Source: Sphingomonas oleivorans | GTDB taxonomy: Bacteria > Pseudomonadota > Alphaproteobacteria > Sphingomonadales > Sphingomonadaceae | Direction of reading: 5' to 3' | Assembly (NCBI RefSeq): GCF_003050615.1 | Contig: NZ_NWBU01000017.1 | Location: 114,588-178,587 of the forward strand | Length of the DNA: 64,000 nucleotides | Part shown: piece after piece, positions 46,424 to 55,430 of the stretch | Layout: every line of letters starts with the position of its first letter | Position numbering within the stretch: the stretch's first letter is position 1 | Translations under genes and position numbers: made by a program | The notes under the pieces: generated by a model | Told to the model about the DNA's origin: nothing | Databases searched by the model: none | Seen by the model: only the letters and a program-made list of their open reading frames with translations

Positions 46424-46806
46424 CCTATCCTACTGGCAGGAGGTGCCGTCCTTACGCTAGAGGCAGGTATCGGTGATTGGGAGAAGGCGGACGTTTTGAT
46501 TTATGCGTAGCCGTTGGCCCCGGCCTATCCACGGCGCCGGGGGATGAAGACACGATCGTCATCGACTGCGAGAGGACATTGATCCTGCCCTCGCGCGTGG
46601 ACTTCTCTAGCCCCACCTCGGCAGCTACTTTAACCCCGGCGGCCACGGCAGACATTGCCGTTGTCCGCATCGCCGATCCGAAGAATGCCCCCGTTGGCCC
46701 AGTGCCTGCCCGATGCGGACATCTCGATATCCTGATCGGCGCAGGCAAGATTCTTCAGTGGGATGGTAAGCCTCTGGAAAGAGCAGCCGAAGCAATCGCA
46801 CCCGTC
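46424..46806 (+). pseudogene. Internally deleted, frameshifted amidohydrolase remnant
   Basis: An amidohydrolase N-terminus is readable from about 46424 (ILLAGGAVLTLEAGIGDWEKADVLI in spaced blocks), then a frameshift near 46500 (the first frame stops at TAG 46508-46510) and the match continues in another frame as VAVGPGLSTAPGDEDTIVID and TLILPSRVD. The metal-binding barrel is missing; the sequence jumps straight to the C-terminal LTPAATADIAVVR and DILIGAGKILQWDGK. About 300 residues were lost. The tail is fused in frame to an Atu4866-type domain. Confidence 0.65.
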
Positions 46807-47052
46807 CAAGGATTGATCGACAACCATCCCTATCTGGGAATGTGGGTCGACGAAAGCGACTTCGTCCGTCAGGAGTTGTTACCTGGCGGCCGATATGATG
46901 AGGCGCGCGGAGATCGGCGAAGCGCGTACCGTGGGGCTTACTGGATTCAGGGCGAACGGATTATCTATCTGGACGATCTCGGCTTCTGGGCCTTTGGCGA
47001 GTTCAAGGATGGCCAGCTTCATCACGCAGGCTACCGGTTCAGCCGCCGTTGA
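46477..47052 (+). CDS. Atu4866-family domain behind an amidohydrolase fragment
   Basis: 191-codon frame from a TTG. Residues about 115-191 are an Atu4866-type small beta-barrel: HPYLGMWVDESDFVRQELLP, GRYDEARGDRRSAYRGAYW and FKDGQLHHAGYRFSRR, matching the intact protein at 51371. The first 110 residues are the amidohydrolase remnant described separately. No good ribosome site is seen at 46477, so expression is doubtful; the domain itself looks undamaged. Function of the family is unknown. Confidence 0.55.
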   Translation: MGEGGRFDLCVAVGPGLSTAPGDEDTIVIDCERTLILPSRVDFSSPTSAATLTPAATADIAVVRIADPKNAPVGPVPARCGHLDILIGAGKILQWDGKPLERAAEAIAPVQGLIDNHPYLGMWVDESDFVRQELLPGGRYDEARGDRRSAYRGAYWIQGERIIYLDDLGFWAFGEFKDGQLHHAGYRFSRR

Positions 47053-47252
47053 ATACCTCTTCGGCCAATCAGTCATAGCTAAGCTGCGGTCCCAAAAAGG
47101 CACGCGGCTTTCTTTTGCGCCCCTCGATTATATCTTCGCTGCTAACAAAGAACAGTGGAACTCAATCGATTATCAGCCATGCCTTCGCAAGGCATGCTCC
47201 TTCCATCAGCGGACAACCACGCAGCTATTCGAAAAGAGATTGGGAGCGTGTC

Positions 47253-47633
47253 ATGGAAAGCCTTAAGAACATTACAATCTTACGCGCCCGTCCCGGATTG
47301 GAAGAGGTATTGGGCCGCGAGCTTGAACGGCTCGTCCAGCCATGCCGAGCCGCAATCGGCTGCCTCCAGTACCGTGTCCACAAATCAGAAGACGAAGCCG
47401 GTGTCTGGTGCATCTACGAAACGTGGCGGTCACGCCAGGATCTCAGGGACAACCTGCGGCATGCTCGGATGGAAGGCTATTTCAACGTTCTGCGTCACCT
47501 TGCCGAACCGAAGTTCGAACTACTGACGTTTTCGGAAGTCTCGACCCTCCCAGCGGCATCTAACGTCACCCGCCCTGCACGTTGGCGCAGCCTTCCACAT
47601 TCAACCCGCGCTCAGGCCCATCGGCCGACGTGA
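47253..47633 (+). CDS. ABM-domain monooxygenase-like protein
   Basis: 126 residues; the first 95 form the ABM fold (LKNITILRARPGLEEVLGRE, IGCLQYRVHKSEDEAG, VWCIYETWRSRQDLRDNL, YFNVLRHLAEPKFEL). The last 30 residues are poorly ordered and may be a read-through extension. GGGAG precedes the ATG. More diverged than the ABM pair at 42612 and 50289. It ends 17 bases before the antiporter gene and may share its transcript. Confidence 0.8.
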   Translation: MESLKNITILRARPGLEEVLGRELERLVQPCRAAIGCLQYRVHKSEDEAGVWCIYETWRSRQDLRDNLRHARMEGYFNVLRHLAEPKFELLTFSEVSTLPAASNVTRPARWRSLPHSTRAQAHRPT

Positions 47634-47650
47634 GTTGGGAGAGTATACAG

Positions 47651-49192
47651 ATGGCTCTCTTCGAGAACATGCTCATCCTCGTCCTCGTAGCAGTTGGATT
47701 GCTGCATGTGTCGCGACGATTGAGCATCCCATATCCGACAATGCTCGCTCTGGCAGGCTTACTTGTTGCGGCACTGCCCTGGGTTCCGGTCATTGAAATA
47801 GACCCACAACTGGCGTTGGCGCTCTTTATTGCACCGGCGCTCTTCGATGCAGCCTACGATTTTTCGCCTCGTGCGCTGAAAAGCAACTGGGCGCCGTTGC
47901 TGGCATTGGCGGCACTTGCCGTTGTTCTCACGACGGCCGCCGTTGCGTGGGTGGGTTTTGCCTTCGCGGGACTGCCTTTGGCTGCTGCAATTGCTTTGGG
48001 AGCGATTGTCGCACCTCCGGACGCTGCTGCAGCAACCGCAGTCCTTGCTCGTTTTCCATTGCCAAGGAGGACGATCGCAGTTCTCAAGGGAGAAAGCCTC
48101 TTCAACGACGCTGTCGCGCTCCTGATCCTAGGTGCCGCCGTCTCTGCAGCGACGCAACCCGAAATCTCAAGCCATCGGATTTCGATGATTCTGACCGCCG
48201 CTCCCGGCGGTGTTGCCCTGGGGATCGGTCTCGCTTTGTTCTATGTCCGTCTCGCGCCAAGTTTCGCGGGGACACTTGGTAGCCGACTACTGGAATTCGT
48301 AGCAACTTTCGGCGCCTGGGTCATCGCCGAGCGGTTGCACCTCTCCGCAATCCTGTCCGTCGTTGCGTTCGCCATGGCAGTGGCGCGTTATATGCCGGAA
48401 CGGCAGTCGGCCCGCGATCGCGTCCATTCCTACGCTGTATGGGAAGCTGCGGTCTTTCTTCTGAACGTGCTCGCCTTCCTGCTTATGGGTTTACAGGCTC
48501 GCGCTATTGTAGCGCGCCTGGACGCAACCGAAATCTGGCACGCCTTGGGCTTCGCCGGCGCCGTTCTGGCGACAGTCGTCCTTGTCCGCATCGCTTGGGT
48601 GCTACTGTTCAATCGCGTCATGTATCGCGGAGCACGTGCAGCGCGGGGCTCCAACGTGCCGAGTCTGTCTCAAGGGTGCATCGTATCGTGGTGCGGCATG
48701 AGGGGGGTGGTGACGCTGGCGGCCGCTCTCTCTTTGCCGATCGACTTTCCCGCCCGCGATCTGATTGTTCTCAGCTCGCTTGCCGTCGTTCTCGGGACTC
48801 TGATCGGGCAAGGTCTCACGTTGGGGCCGCTGATACGGCTCTTTCACCTGAAACCGGACGACTCCTTCGGCGACGAAGTTGCCGTCACGCGCGTTGCTTT
48901 ACTCGATGCCGCGCTACAGAGCCTTTCGGGCCTGGAAGGATCGGCGGCCTCGAATCTTCGTGAGGGTTACATCGCTGACCGAACTGTCGCCGCGCAGTAC
49001 CGAGATCCCCGTGCCCTAAGCGAGGCGGATCAATTGCGTCGATTGACGCTCATAGAGATGCGGGCAACGTTGTCGAGCATACGGGGAGCCGGCACGATAG
49101 AAGACGATGTCTTCCATGCTATTCAAGAAGAGCTTGATTGGGCCGAACTGGCGGCCTCACCGCCTCATTGGCTTCAACTCGAAGAAACGTGA
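47651..49192 (+). CDS. Na+/H+ antiporter, NhaP/CPA1 family
   Basis: 513-residue membrane protein with about 12 helices. Family motifs: FIAPALFDAAYDF, IVAPPDAAAATAVLARF with the paired acidic site, GESLFNDAVALLI (the conserved ND), and SWCGMRGVVTLAAALSLP. The soluble C-terminus (about 410-513) is charged and probably regulatory. It would exchange Na+ or K+ for protons at the inner membrane. It is the only transporter of the island. GAGAGTATACAG precedes the ATG at 47651. Confidence 0.93.
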   Translation: MALFENMLILVLVAVGLLHVSRRLSIPYPTMLALAGLLVAALPWVPVIEIDPQLALALFIAPALFDAAYDFSPRALKSNWAPLLALAALAVVLTTAAVAWVGFAFAGLPLAAAIALGAIVAPPDAAAATAVLARFPLPRRTIAVLKGESLFNDAVALLILGAAVSAATQPEISSHRISMILTAAPGGVALGIGLALFYVRLAPSFAGTLGSRLLEFVATFGAWVIAERLHLSAILSVVAFAMAVARYMPERQSARDRVHSYAVWEAAVFLLNVLAFLLMGLQARAIVARLDATEIWHALGFAGAVLATVVLVRIAWVLLFNRVMYRGARAARGSNVPSLSQGCIVSWCGMRGVVTLAAALSLPIDFPARDLIVLSSLAVVLGTLIGQGLTLGPLIRLFHLKPDDSFGDEVAVTRVALLDAALQSLSGLEGSAASNLREGYIADRTVAAQYRDPRALSEADQLRRLTLIEMRATLSSIRGAGTIEDDVFHAIQEELDWAELAASPPHWLQLEET

Positions 49193-49403
49193 TGCCAGAG
49201 CCGAAAGCCGGATCAGGCTCAGCATTTCAGATGCACCCCGAATCTCTTGGGTGCATTTTCTTCTGGGCATATCCATTATACCAATCCAGCTAACAAGCCA
49301 TGTTGAAAGACATCGGATTATAAATCACAAACTCACAAACTAATCTCCTTTCCAGAGCCGGTGAGCCATTCAGGGCCTTCACCGCGAAGGAAAGGAGCAG
49401 GTC

Positions 49404-50240
49404 ATGACCAATAGAGTCTGGTTCATCACCGGAATATCGAGGGGACTGGGATATGCCCTCGCGCATGCCGCGCTTGAGCACGGCGATCAAGTCATCGGTA
49501 CGACACGCAGCGGGCGCGTACCGGACGGTCTTCCAGCGCATAACCTTGATGTCCTGCCGCTCGAGGCGGGCGACCCCACGTCGATCGAACATGCGTTCGC
49601 TTCGGCCTACGCGTTGCACGATCGCATCGATGTTCTGGTCAATAACGCGGGGTACGGCCTTCTCGGGCCGGTCGAAACCGCCTCCGATCAGGAGGTGCGA
49701 GACATCTTCAATATCAATCTCTTCGCCCCGCTCGCGATTATTCGTCACGCGCTCCCCAAGATGCGCGACCAAGGGCGCGGGCACATCATCAATATCTCGT
49801 CGATTGCTGGCATCGCTCCCGCTCCCGGCTCAGGCATCTATGCCGGAACGAAGGCGGCGCTCTCAGCCATCTCCTATGCTCTCGCACAAGAACTGGCGCC
49901 GTTCGGGCTTTGGGTGACATCCGTCGAGCCGGGCTCATTCCGCACCGATTTTCTTTCCAGCCGCTCGGTTCTCCGGACGGGGTCGAACGTCGACGACTAC
50001 GCCGCGACCAGTGGACGGGCAGTTGATGGACTCCTGACCAAAGACGGCAAGCAGGCTGGCGACCCACGTCGGGGAGCGCTTGCCATCCTCGAAGCCGTCA
50101 ATGCCGACGAGCCGCCGCTCGATCTGCTGCTGGGCAGCGACGCGCTCCAGCGTGCTCAAACCCGCCTCGATCGCTTTGATGACGACCTGCGGCGGTGGGA
50201 GGACGTCAGCCGCGGCACCGATTTCCGGGAAATGGCATAG
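49404..50240 (+). CDS. SDR family oxidoreductase
   Basis: 278-residue SDR. ITGISRGLGYALAHAAL loop (an unusual ISRGLG variant), NNAGYGLLGPVETAS, catalytic YAGTKAALSAIS and the subgroup C-terminus (VEPGSFRTDFL, DGKQAGDPRRGALA, LDLLLGSDALQRA) shared with 42937. AAAGGAGCAGGTC precedes the ATG. It is followed at 48 bases by an ABM gene, mirroring the ABM-SDR pair at 42612-43776 in reversed order. Confidence 0.92.
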   Translation: MTNRVWFITGISRGLGYALAHAALEHGDQVIGTTRSGRVPDGLPAHNLDVLPLEAGDPTSIEHAFASAYALHDRIDVLVNNAGYGLLGPVETASDQEVRDIFNINLFAPLAIIRHALPKMRDQGRGHIINISSIAGIAPAPGSGIYAGTKAALSAISYALAQELAPFGLWVTSVEPGSFRTDFLSSRSVLRTGSNVDDYAATSGRAVDGLLTKDGKQAGDPRRGALAILEAVNADEPPLDLLLGSDALQRAQTRLDRFDDDLRRWEDVSRGTDFREMA

Positions 50241-50288
50241 CCCGCCAGCCTAACTCGAATTCATCCCGCTTTCAAAAGGAGTACGGCA

Positions 50289-50591
50289 ATGTCGAACTTC
50301 ACAAACCTGGTATTCATTCGTGCCAAGGCAGGCCGTTCCGAAGACCTTGGCAAGGCTCTTCTGTCTCTGGTCGCACCATCCCGCGCGGAAGATGCCTGCC
50401 TTTCCTATGACGTTCATCATTCAAACGACGATCCGGACTTGAGGATGGTCTATGAAAACTGGCGGTCTGCCGGCGATCTCGACGGGCACTTCGCGCTTCC
50501 GCACATGCAGGCTTTCGTCGCCCGGATACCCGATCTGGTCGAGGGCGATCTCGATCTGCGCAGCTTCACGCGGCTCTCTGACGCCGCCTGA
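50289..50591 (+). CDS. ABM-domain quinol monooxygenase-like protein
   Basis: 100-residue paralogue of the protein at 42612: NLVFIRAKAGRSEDLGKALL, DACLSYDVHHSNDDPD and VYENWRSAGDLDGHF align along the full length. Same predicted fold and role. AAAGGAGTACGGCA precedes the ATG. It sits between two SDR genes in one operon. Confidence 0.88.
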   Translation: MSNFTNLVFIRAKAGRSEDLGKALLSLVAPSRAEDACLSYDVHHSNDDPDLRMVYENWRSAGDLDGHFALPHMQAFVARIPDLVEGDLDLRSFTRLSDAA

Positions 50592-50626
50592 CTCCCCCCA
50601 ACCAACTTCAAAGAAAGGATCATCCC

Positions 50627-51358
50627 ATGAGCAATATCGCAAACAAGATCGTTCTCATCACAGGCGCCAGCAGCGGCATTGGTGAGGCGACAGCCCGAGC
50701 ACTTGGCAAAGCCGGAGCCGTAGTTGTGCTCGGCGCGCGGCGAACGGATCGCCTCGAAAATCTGGCCGCCGAGATTACCGCTGCCGGCGGCAAGGCTATC
50801 TATAAGAGCCTGGATGTCACATCACGCGAAGATGTCCAAGCCTTCGCCGATGCGGCGCTCGATACCTTCGGACGCATTGACGTCATCGTCAACAATGCCG
50901 GCGTCATGCCACTTTCACCGATGGCATCCCTGAAAGTGGACGAGTGGGACCGGATGGTCGACGTCAACATCAAGGGCGTCCTTTACGGGATTGCGGCTGT
51001 GCTGCCGGCCATGAACCGTCAGGGCACCGGCCAGGTCATCAATGTCTCATCCATCGGTGGCCTCACCGTTTCACCGACGGCTGCGGTCTACTGTGCCACC
51101 AAATACGCGGTGCGTGCAATTTCCGACGGGCTGCGTCAGGAGAGCGACAAGATCCGCGTGACCTGCGTTTATCCAGGCGTGGTAGAATCCGAGCTGGCCA
51201 ATTCCATCACCGATTCCGCCGCTGCGGAAGCGATGATCGCCTATCGCCAGATCGCATTGAAGCCCGAGGCCATTGCTGACGCAATCGCTCATGTGATCGG
51301 TCAGCCCGCCGATGTCGACACCAGCGAAATTGTCATTCGCCCCACCGCCAGCGCTTGA
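50627..51358 (+). CDS. SDR family oxidoreductase
   Basis: 243-residue classical [18 protein letters not shown] loop, NNAGVMPLSPMAS, catalytic YCATKYAVRAISDGL, and a C-terminus (KPEAIADAIAHVIGQPADVDTSE) found in the YdfG-like subgroup. Close relative of the SDR at 52948 (both carry VNNAG/NNAG-VMPLS and MVDVN-x-KG). AAAGGATCATCCC precedes the ATG. The Atu4866-type gene follows after 12 bases. Confidence 0.92.
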   Translation: MSNIANKIVLITGASSGIGEATARALGKAGAVVVLGARRTDRLENLAAEITAAGGKAIYKSLDVTSREDVQAFADAALDTFGRIDVIVNNAGVMPLSPMASLKVDEWDRMVDVNIKGVLYGIAAVLPAMNRQGTGQVINVSSIGGLTVSPTAAVYCATKYAVRAISDGLRQESDKIRVTCVYPGVVESELANSITDSAAAEAMIAYRQIALKPEAIADAIAHVIGQPADVDTSEIVIRPTASA

Positions 51359-51370
51359 GCGGAGGCCGGG

Positions 51371-51751
51371 ATGTCACCCGAAAACCACTTTCAACTCGCA
51401 ACCGCCGCTGTCGTTGCAGGGCTTCTTGCGTGCATAACGACGGCCTCGGCCCAGGAAGGATATACGCAGATGAACAATGCTCGAACGTCGGCCTCCGTGC
51501 CTGACCAGACCCACCCCTATGTCGGCATGTGGATCACGGAGGATGGTCACATTCGCCATAACCTGCTGCCGAATGGTCGCTATGATGAAGCACGCGGTCG
51601 TCGGGAGAGTGCCTATCAGGGACATTACGAGGTTCGCGGCAATCATATCGACTATTGGGATGATACCGGGTTCACCGCCGATGGCGAATTCATCGAGGGT
51701 GTTCTCTATCATGCCGGCATGGTCCTGTATCGCGCCGGAAAAACGCCATGA
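51371..51751 (+). CDS. Exported Atu4866-family protein
   Basis: 126-residue protein with a signal peptide (HFQLATAAVVAGLLACITTASA) and an Atu4866 domain: HPYVGMWITEDGHIRHNLLP, GRYDEARGRRESAYQGHYEV and DYWDDTGFTADGEF. The family is a small beta-barrel described structurally from Agrobacterium; its activity is not established. GGAGGCCGGG precedes the ATG. It is last in the SDR-ABM-SDR-Atu4866 unit. A copy without signal peptide lies at 46477. Confidence 0.85.
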   Translation: MSPENHFQLATAAVVAGLLACITTASAQEGYTQMNNARTSASVPDQTHPYVGMWITEDGHIRHNLLPNGRYDEARGRRESAYQGHYEVRGNHIDYWDDTGFTADGEFIEGVLYHAGMVLYRAGKTP

Positions 51752-51858
51752 TAATCGCAAGAAGCCAATTACTCTGTTCTATGTAGTTCGGGATGATATC
51801 AATATCATCAGTGTTACATTTCTATGAAGTCGGAATCCACAACGTAAGGGAGGCGATA

Positions 51859-52788
51859 TTGGCTTCGAACGAACCGTCCAGTCCGCCGTCCACCCCTGAG
51901 CGGACCTCCCCGATCGGGCTCGAAAGCTATATCAGCGGGACCACGTTGATTAGCGGCGACGGACCGGCGTGGAAAGACGTCTTCGTGCAGGTCTTCTCTC
52001 GTCACCGGGTTCAACACCCTTTCCTGGTTCCCGCCGTCGCCGAGCCGCTCATCGTCTGGGTCATGTCGGGTAGTGCCACCGTCGAAGAACGGGATCTTGG
52101 AGGTGACTGGGCGGTGAATCGCGTGAGCGTCGGCGATTTCTTCCTGACGCGATCACCTGCTCCCTATGAAATGCGATGGCAGGCTGACGGTGATCAGGCA
52201 TTTCAGGTGATGCACCTCTATGTCTCTGTCCCACTGTTCGAAAAGGTGGTGCGAGAGATGCTGGAAAAGGCCGGTGGCAACGTCACCTTGAAGGATATCT
52301 CCGGTGGTCGGGACACGACTATCTCGCATATCCTGAACCTCCTTCATGGAGAATTGGTCGCGGAAAACAGTGGCAGCGCACTGTTTGTCGAAGGACTGGC
52401 GCAGAGCCTGGCCGTGCATCTCGTGCGCCACTATGCGGTTGCAGATACCGAAGCGCGTGCCCGAAACGCCTTGCCCGGCTCCAAACTGCGACGGGCGATT
52501 GCCTTTATGGCAGCCCGGCTCGATCAGCCATTTGATCTGCACAGCCTGGCCCATGCGGTGGGAATGAGCGAGTTCCATTTCAGCCGGCTCTTCAAGAAGG
52601 CGACGGGCCTTTCTCCATCGCTCTACTTCATTCGCCAGCGGGTGGCCAAGGCGCAGCAACTGCTGCAGGAAACCGACACCAGCATCATCGAGATCGGAAT
52701 GACCGTCGGCTACTCCAGCCCCAGCCATTTCGCGCAGATCTTCCGCCGTGAGACCGGCCTTTCGCCAACCGATTACCGCCGCGGTTGA
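51859..52788 (+). CDS. AraC family regulator with cupin sensor domain
   Basis: 309-residue regulator. An N-terminal cupin domain (about 20-190; VWVMSGSATVEERD, GDFFLTRSPAPYEMRW) and two C-terminal HTH motifs (about 210-309; FDLHSLAHAVGMSEFHFSRLFKK and the second IIEIGMTVGYSSPSHFAQIFRRETG). The TTG at 51859 is chosen because AAGGGAGG is six bases upstream; an ATG at 51793 is in frame without a clear ribosome site. It ends 30 bases before module C and is the best candidate activator of modules A to D. Confidence 0.9.
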   Translation: MASNEPSSPPSTPERTSPIGLESYISGTTLISGDGPAWKDVFVQVFSRHRVQHPFLVPAVAEPLIVWVMSGSATVEERDLGGDWAVNRVSVGDFFLTRSPAPYEMRWQADGDQAFQVMHLYVSVPLFEKVVREMLEKAGGNVTLKDISGGRDTTISHILNLLHGELVAENSGSALFVEGLAQSLAVHLVRHYAVADTEARARNALPGSKLRRAIAFMAARLDQPFDLHSLAHAVGMSEFHFSRLFKKATGLSPSLYFIRQRVAKAQQLLQETDTSIIEIGMTVGYSSPSHFAQIFRRETGLSPTDYRRG

Positions 52789-52818
52789 AGCGTCAAGCTC
52801 GTCCGAAGTCGGAAACGA

Positions 52819-52878
52819 GCAAAATCCCGACAGCCTCCGCAAAGCGCCGGGAGAGAGAAAAGCCGAGGTCTTCTAGAT
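52819..52878 (+). promoter_or_regulatory. Regulon promoter module C
   Basis: GCAAAATCCCGACAGCCTCC then GCAAAG: half-sites at 52819 and 52839. CTAGAT at 52873-52878 is exactly 34 bases after the second half-site, as in module A, and AGGTC lies just before it in both. Closest to consensus of the four. Leads the SDR at 52948. Confidence 0.7.
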
Positions 52879-52947
52879 TTCTCCTTGTCGAACGCGAACG
52901 CCTTTCCGCTTCCCGGAAAGAGTTCGAAAGCAACAAGGAGACAAGCC

Positions 52948-53697
52948 ATGACGAACATCAATGGAAAAGTCGCGCTGATTACCGGCGCATCGAGCGGTAT
53001 TGGCGCGGCGACGGCCCTCAAGCTGGCTTCTGCGGGCGTCAAGGTCGGCATCGCTGCCCGGCGCACCGATCGCCTCGAAGCTCTGAAAACCGAAATCACG
53101 AAAAAGGGCGACGAAGCTCTCGTGATCGAAATGGACGTGGTCGATCCCGCCTCCGTCGAAACTGGCGTCAGTAAGCTGGTCGATGCCTACGGCTCGATCG
53201 ACATTCTCTTCAACAATGCCGGTCTGATGCCGCTCTCCGATGTTGACCAGTTCAAGACCAGCGAATGGCACCGCATGGTCGACGTCAACGTCAAGGGCTT
53301 GCTCAACACGACGGCGGCCGTGCTGCCGCAAATGATCAAGCAGCATTCCGGTCACATCTTCAACACATCCTCGATCGCCGGCCGCAAGGTCTTCAAGGGG
53401 CTGTCGGTCTATTGTGCGACGAAGCACGCCGTTACCGCTTTCTCCGATGGCCTGCGCATGGAGGTCGGGCAGAAGCACAACATCCGCGTCACCTGCATCC
53501 AGCCCGGCGCAGTCGCCACCGAGCTTTATGACCAGATCACGGATGCCGGTTACCGCCAGCAGATGGACGATCTAGCCAAGCAGATGACCTTCCTGCAGGG
53601 GGCGGATATCGCCGAGACCATCCTGTTCGCGCTTCAGGCGCCGGCCCACGTCAACGTTGCGGAACTCTTCGTTCTGCCGATCGACCAGGGCTGGTAA
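52948..53697 (+). CDS. SDR family oxidoreductase
   Basis: 249-residue classical [19 protein letters not shown] loop, [14 protein letters not shown] (NADP-type basic pair), [14 protein letters not shown], catalytic [15 protein letters not shown], and [13 protein letters not shown] at the end. AACAAGGAGACAAGCC precedes the ATG. It follows the AraC-type gene and module C directly, an arrangement in which the regulator controls its neighbour. Confidence 0.93.
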   Translation: MTNINGKVALITGASSGIGAATALKLASAGVKVGIAARRTDRLEALKTEITKKGDEALVIEMDVVDPASVETGVSKLVDAYGSIDILFNNAGLMPLSDVDQFKTSEWHRMVDVNVKGLLNTTAAVLPQMIKQHSGHIFNTSSIAGRKVFKGLSVYCATKHAVTAFSDGLRMEVGQKHNIRVTCIQPGAVATELYDQITDAGYRQQMDDLAKQMTFLQGADIAETILFALQAPAHVNVAELFVLPIDQGW

Positions 53698-53772
53698 GCG
53701 CCCAACCCACACACAACAAAACGTCTGCCTTCCCGTCGTTGACGGGAAGGTCGAGGATCAAGGAACTCCATC

Positions 53773-54324
53773 ATGAACGAATTGCCAGCCTCGCAGGCTT
53801 ATCGCCTGCTCGAGCCAGGTCCGATCGTGCTCGTGACGACCAGCCAGAACGGAAAACCCAACATCATGACGATGGGTTTCCACATGATGATCCAGCACGC
53901 TCCACCATTGATCGGCTGCATCATTGGCCCTTGGGATCATAGCTACAGCGCTCTGAGAGCAACCGGCGAATGCGTCATTGCCATCCCGACGGTCGATCTC
54001 GCGGAAGTGGTCGTCGATATCGGCAACTGCTCAGGCGACGCCGTCAACAAATTTGATCGCTTTGATTTGACACCGCAGCCAGCCAGCGACGTGGCAGCGC
54101 CGCTGATCAAGGAGTGCCTCGCGAATATCGAATGCAGGGTCGCCGATACCAGCCTCGTTGATGAGTACAATCTTTTCATCCTCGAAGCCGAGCGGATCTG
54201 GATCGACGCGGGCCGAAAGGAACAGCGAACAATGCATCATCGTGGTGACGGCAGCTTCACCGCCGATGGAGATGTGCTCGACCTGCGCGAGCGCATGGTG
54301 AAATGGCGCCACTTGCAGCGCTGA
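53773..54324 (+). CDS. Flavin reductase-like (FMN-binding split barrel) protein
   Basis: 183-residue protein with the flavin-reductase fold. EPGPIVLVTTSQNGKPNIMT and GCIIGPWDHSYSALRATGECVIAIP are the FMN-site strands and the NCSGDAVNKFDRF loop is typical. Likely reduces or binds FMN with NAD(P)H. 75 bases after the SDR of module C, so probably in the same transcript. Its last bases run under the next LysR frame. Confidence 0.87.
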   Translation: MNELPASQAYRLLEPGPIVLVTTSQNGKPNIMTMGFHMMIQHAPPLIGCIIGPWDHSYSALRATGECVIAIPTVDLAEVVVDIGNCSGDAVNKFDRFDLTPQPASDVAAPLIKECLANIECRVADTSLVDEYNLFILEAERIWIDAGRKEQRTMHHRGDGSFTADGDVLDLRERMVKWRHLQR

Positions 54325-54341
54325 CGCCCTTCAATAGTGAA

Positions 54342-55259
54342 ATGAATGGCTCCGCGCACATCCCCTTTGAACTCCGTCATCTACGCTACTTTGTGGCGGC
54401 TGCCGACCATGGAAGCTTCCGAAAGGCAGGCGCTGCGCTCGGTGTCCAGGAGTCGGCGATCAGCCGGCGTATTCGAGATCTTGAGGACCGCTTGGGCGCA
54501 TCGCTGTTTCACCGACACAGCGGCGGAGTTTTCCTGACCCAGGCTGGACAGCGTTTTTTGCGCCAGGCACGCAGAGCGCTCTGACACATCAGTGACGGCG
54601 CCAGGGATGTCGCCGCCATCGGCCGCAGTGAAGCGGGTCAAGTACGAGTTGGGATCTTTTCGTCCCTAGCCTCGGGGTTCCTCTCTGACCTGTTGCGATC
54701 TTACGATCAGCGCCATGCAGGCGTGCGGATCGAACTGATCGACGGCCATCCATCTGAACACGTCGCAGCTATCCGGCAATTCCAGCTCGACATAGCATTT
54801 GTTACTGGAACGCATGAATGGCCGGAATGCGACGTCGCGCATCTTTGGTATGAAAGGGTGTTCGCGGTGCTTCCCGAAAGGCATAAACTCACTGAAAAGG
54901 AAGAGCTGGAGTAGCACGACCTTGCTCATGAGATTTTCATTGTGAGCGAGGCAGCACCTGGTCAGGAAATACATGACTATCTGGTGCAGCGATTGGTGAA
55001 CTTGGGGCGACACTCAGAGATTCATTCGCAGTTTGTTGGTCGGGACAATCTTCTATCGCTCGTTGCGATAGGACGTGGCCTGACGCTGGCGAGCGAAGCG
55101 ACCACAGCGGCTCAACTGCCGGGTATTGCCTATCGGCCAATCAAGGCAGAGGTGCTGCCGTTCGGTGCCGTCTGGTCGCCAAAGAACGATAATCCCGCAC
55201 TACGACGCTTGCTGAGTATGGCGAGAACACTATCGCGAAAGGGATTCCAACCGTCGTAG
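54342..55259 (+). pseudogene. LysR-family regulator with two in-frame stop codons
   Basis: About 305 codons in a single frame. HTH half: ELRHLRYFVAAADHGSFRKA, VQESAISRRIRDLEDRLG, GGVFLTQAGQRFLRQARRAL. Then TGA at 54582-54584, then HISDGARDVAAIGRSEAG and VRVGIFSSLASGFLSDLL in the same frame, TAG at 54912-54914, and HDLAHEIFIVSEAAPG to the end. No frameshift is needed, so two point mutations created the stops. A full-length protein is not made unless stops are read through. Start ATG 54342 is the first plausible codon of the fold. Confidence 0.8.
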
Positions 55260-55430
55260 TTAACCAGATTTCCGCGGGCCAATGATACTCAGCGAGCCCG
55301 TCGGGCTTTCGCGGTGCCTCGTTCGATAGCAACCAGCCGCTCCAGCATGAGAACGGAGGGGCTCACCGTGGCTTGGCTGAGATTGGAGCAAGGCCGGAAG
55401 GAATATCTGGAACCCCCTCCGGCCCAATCC

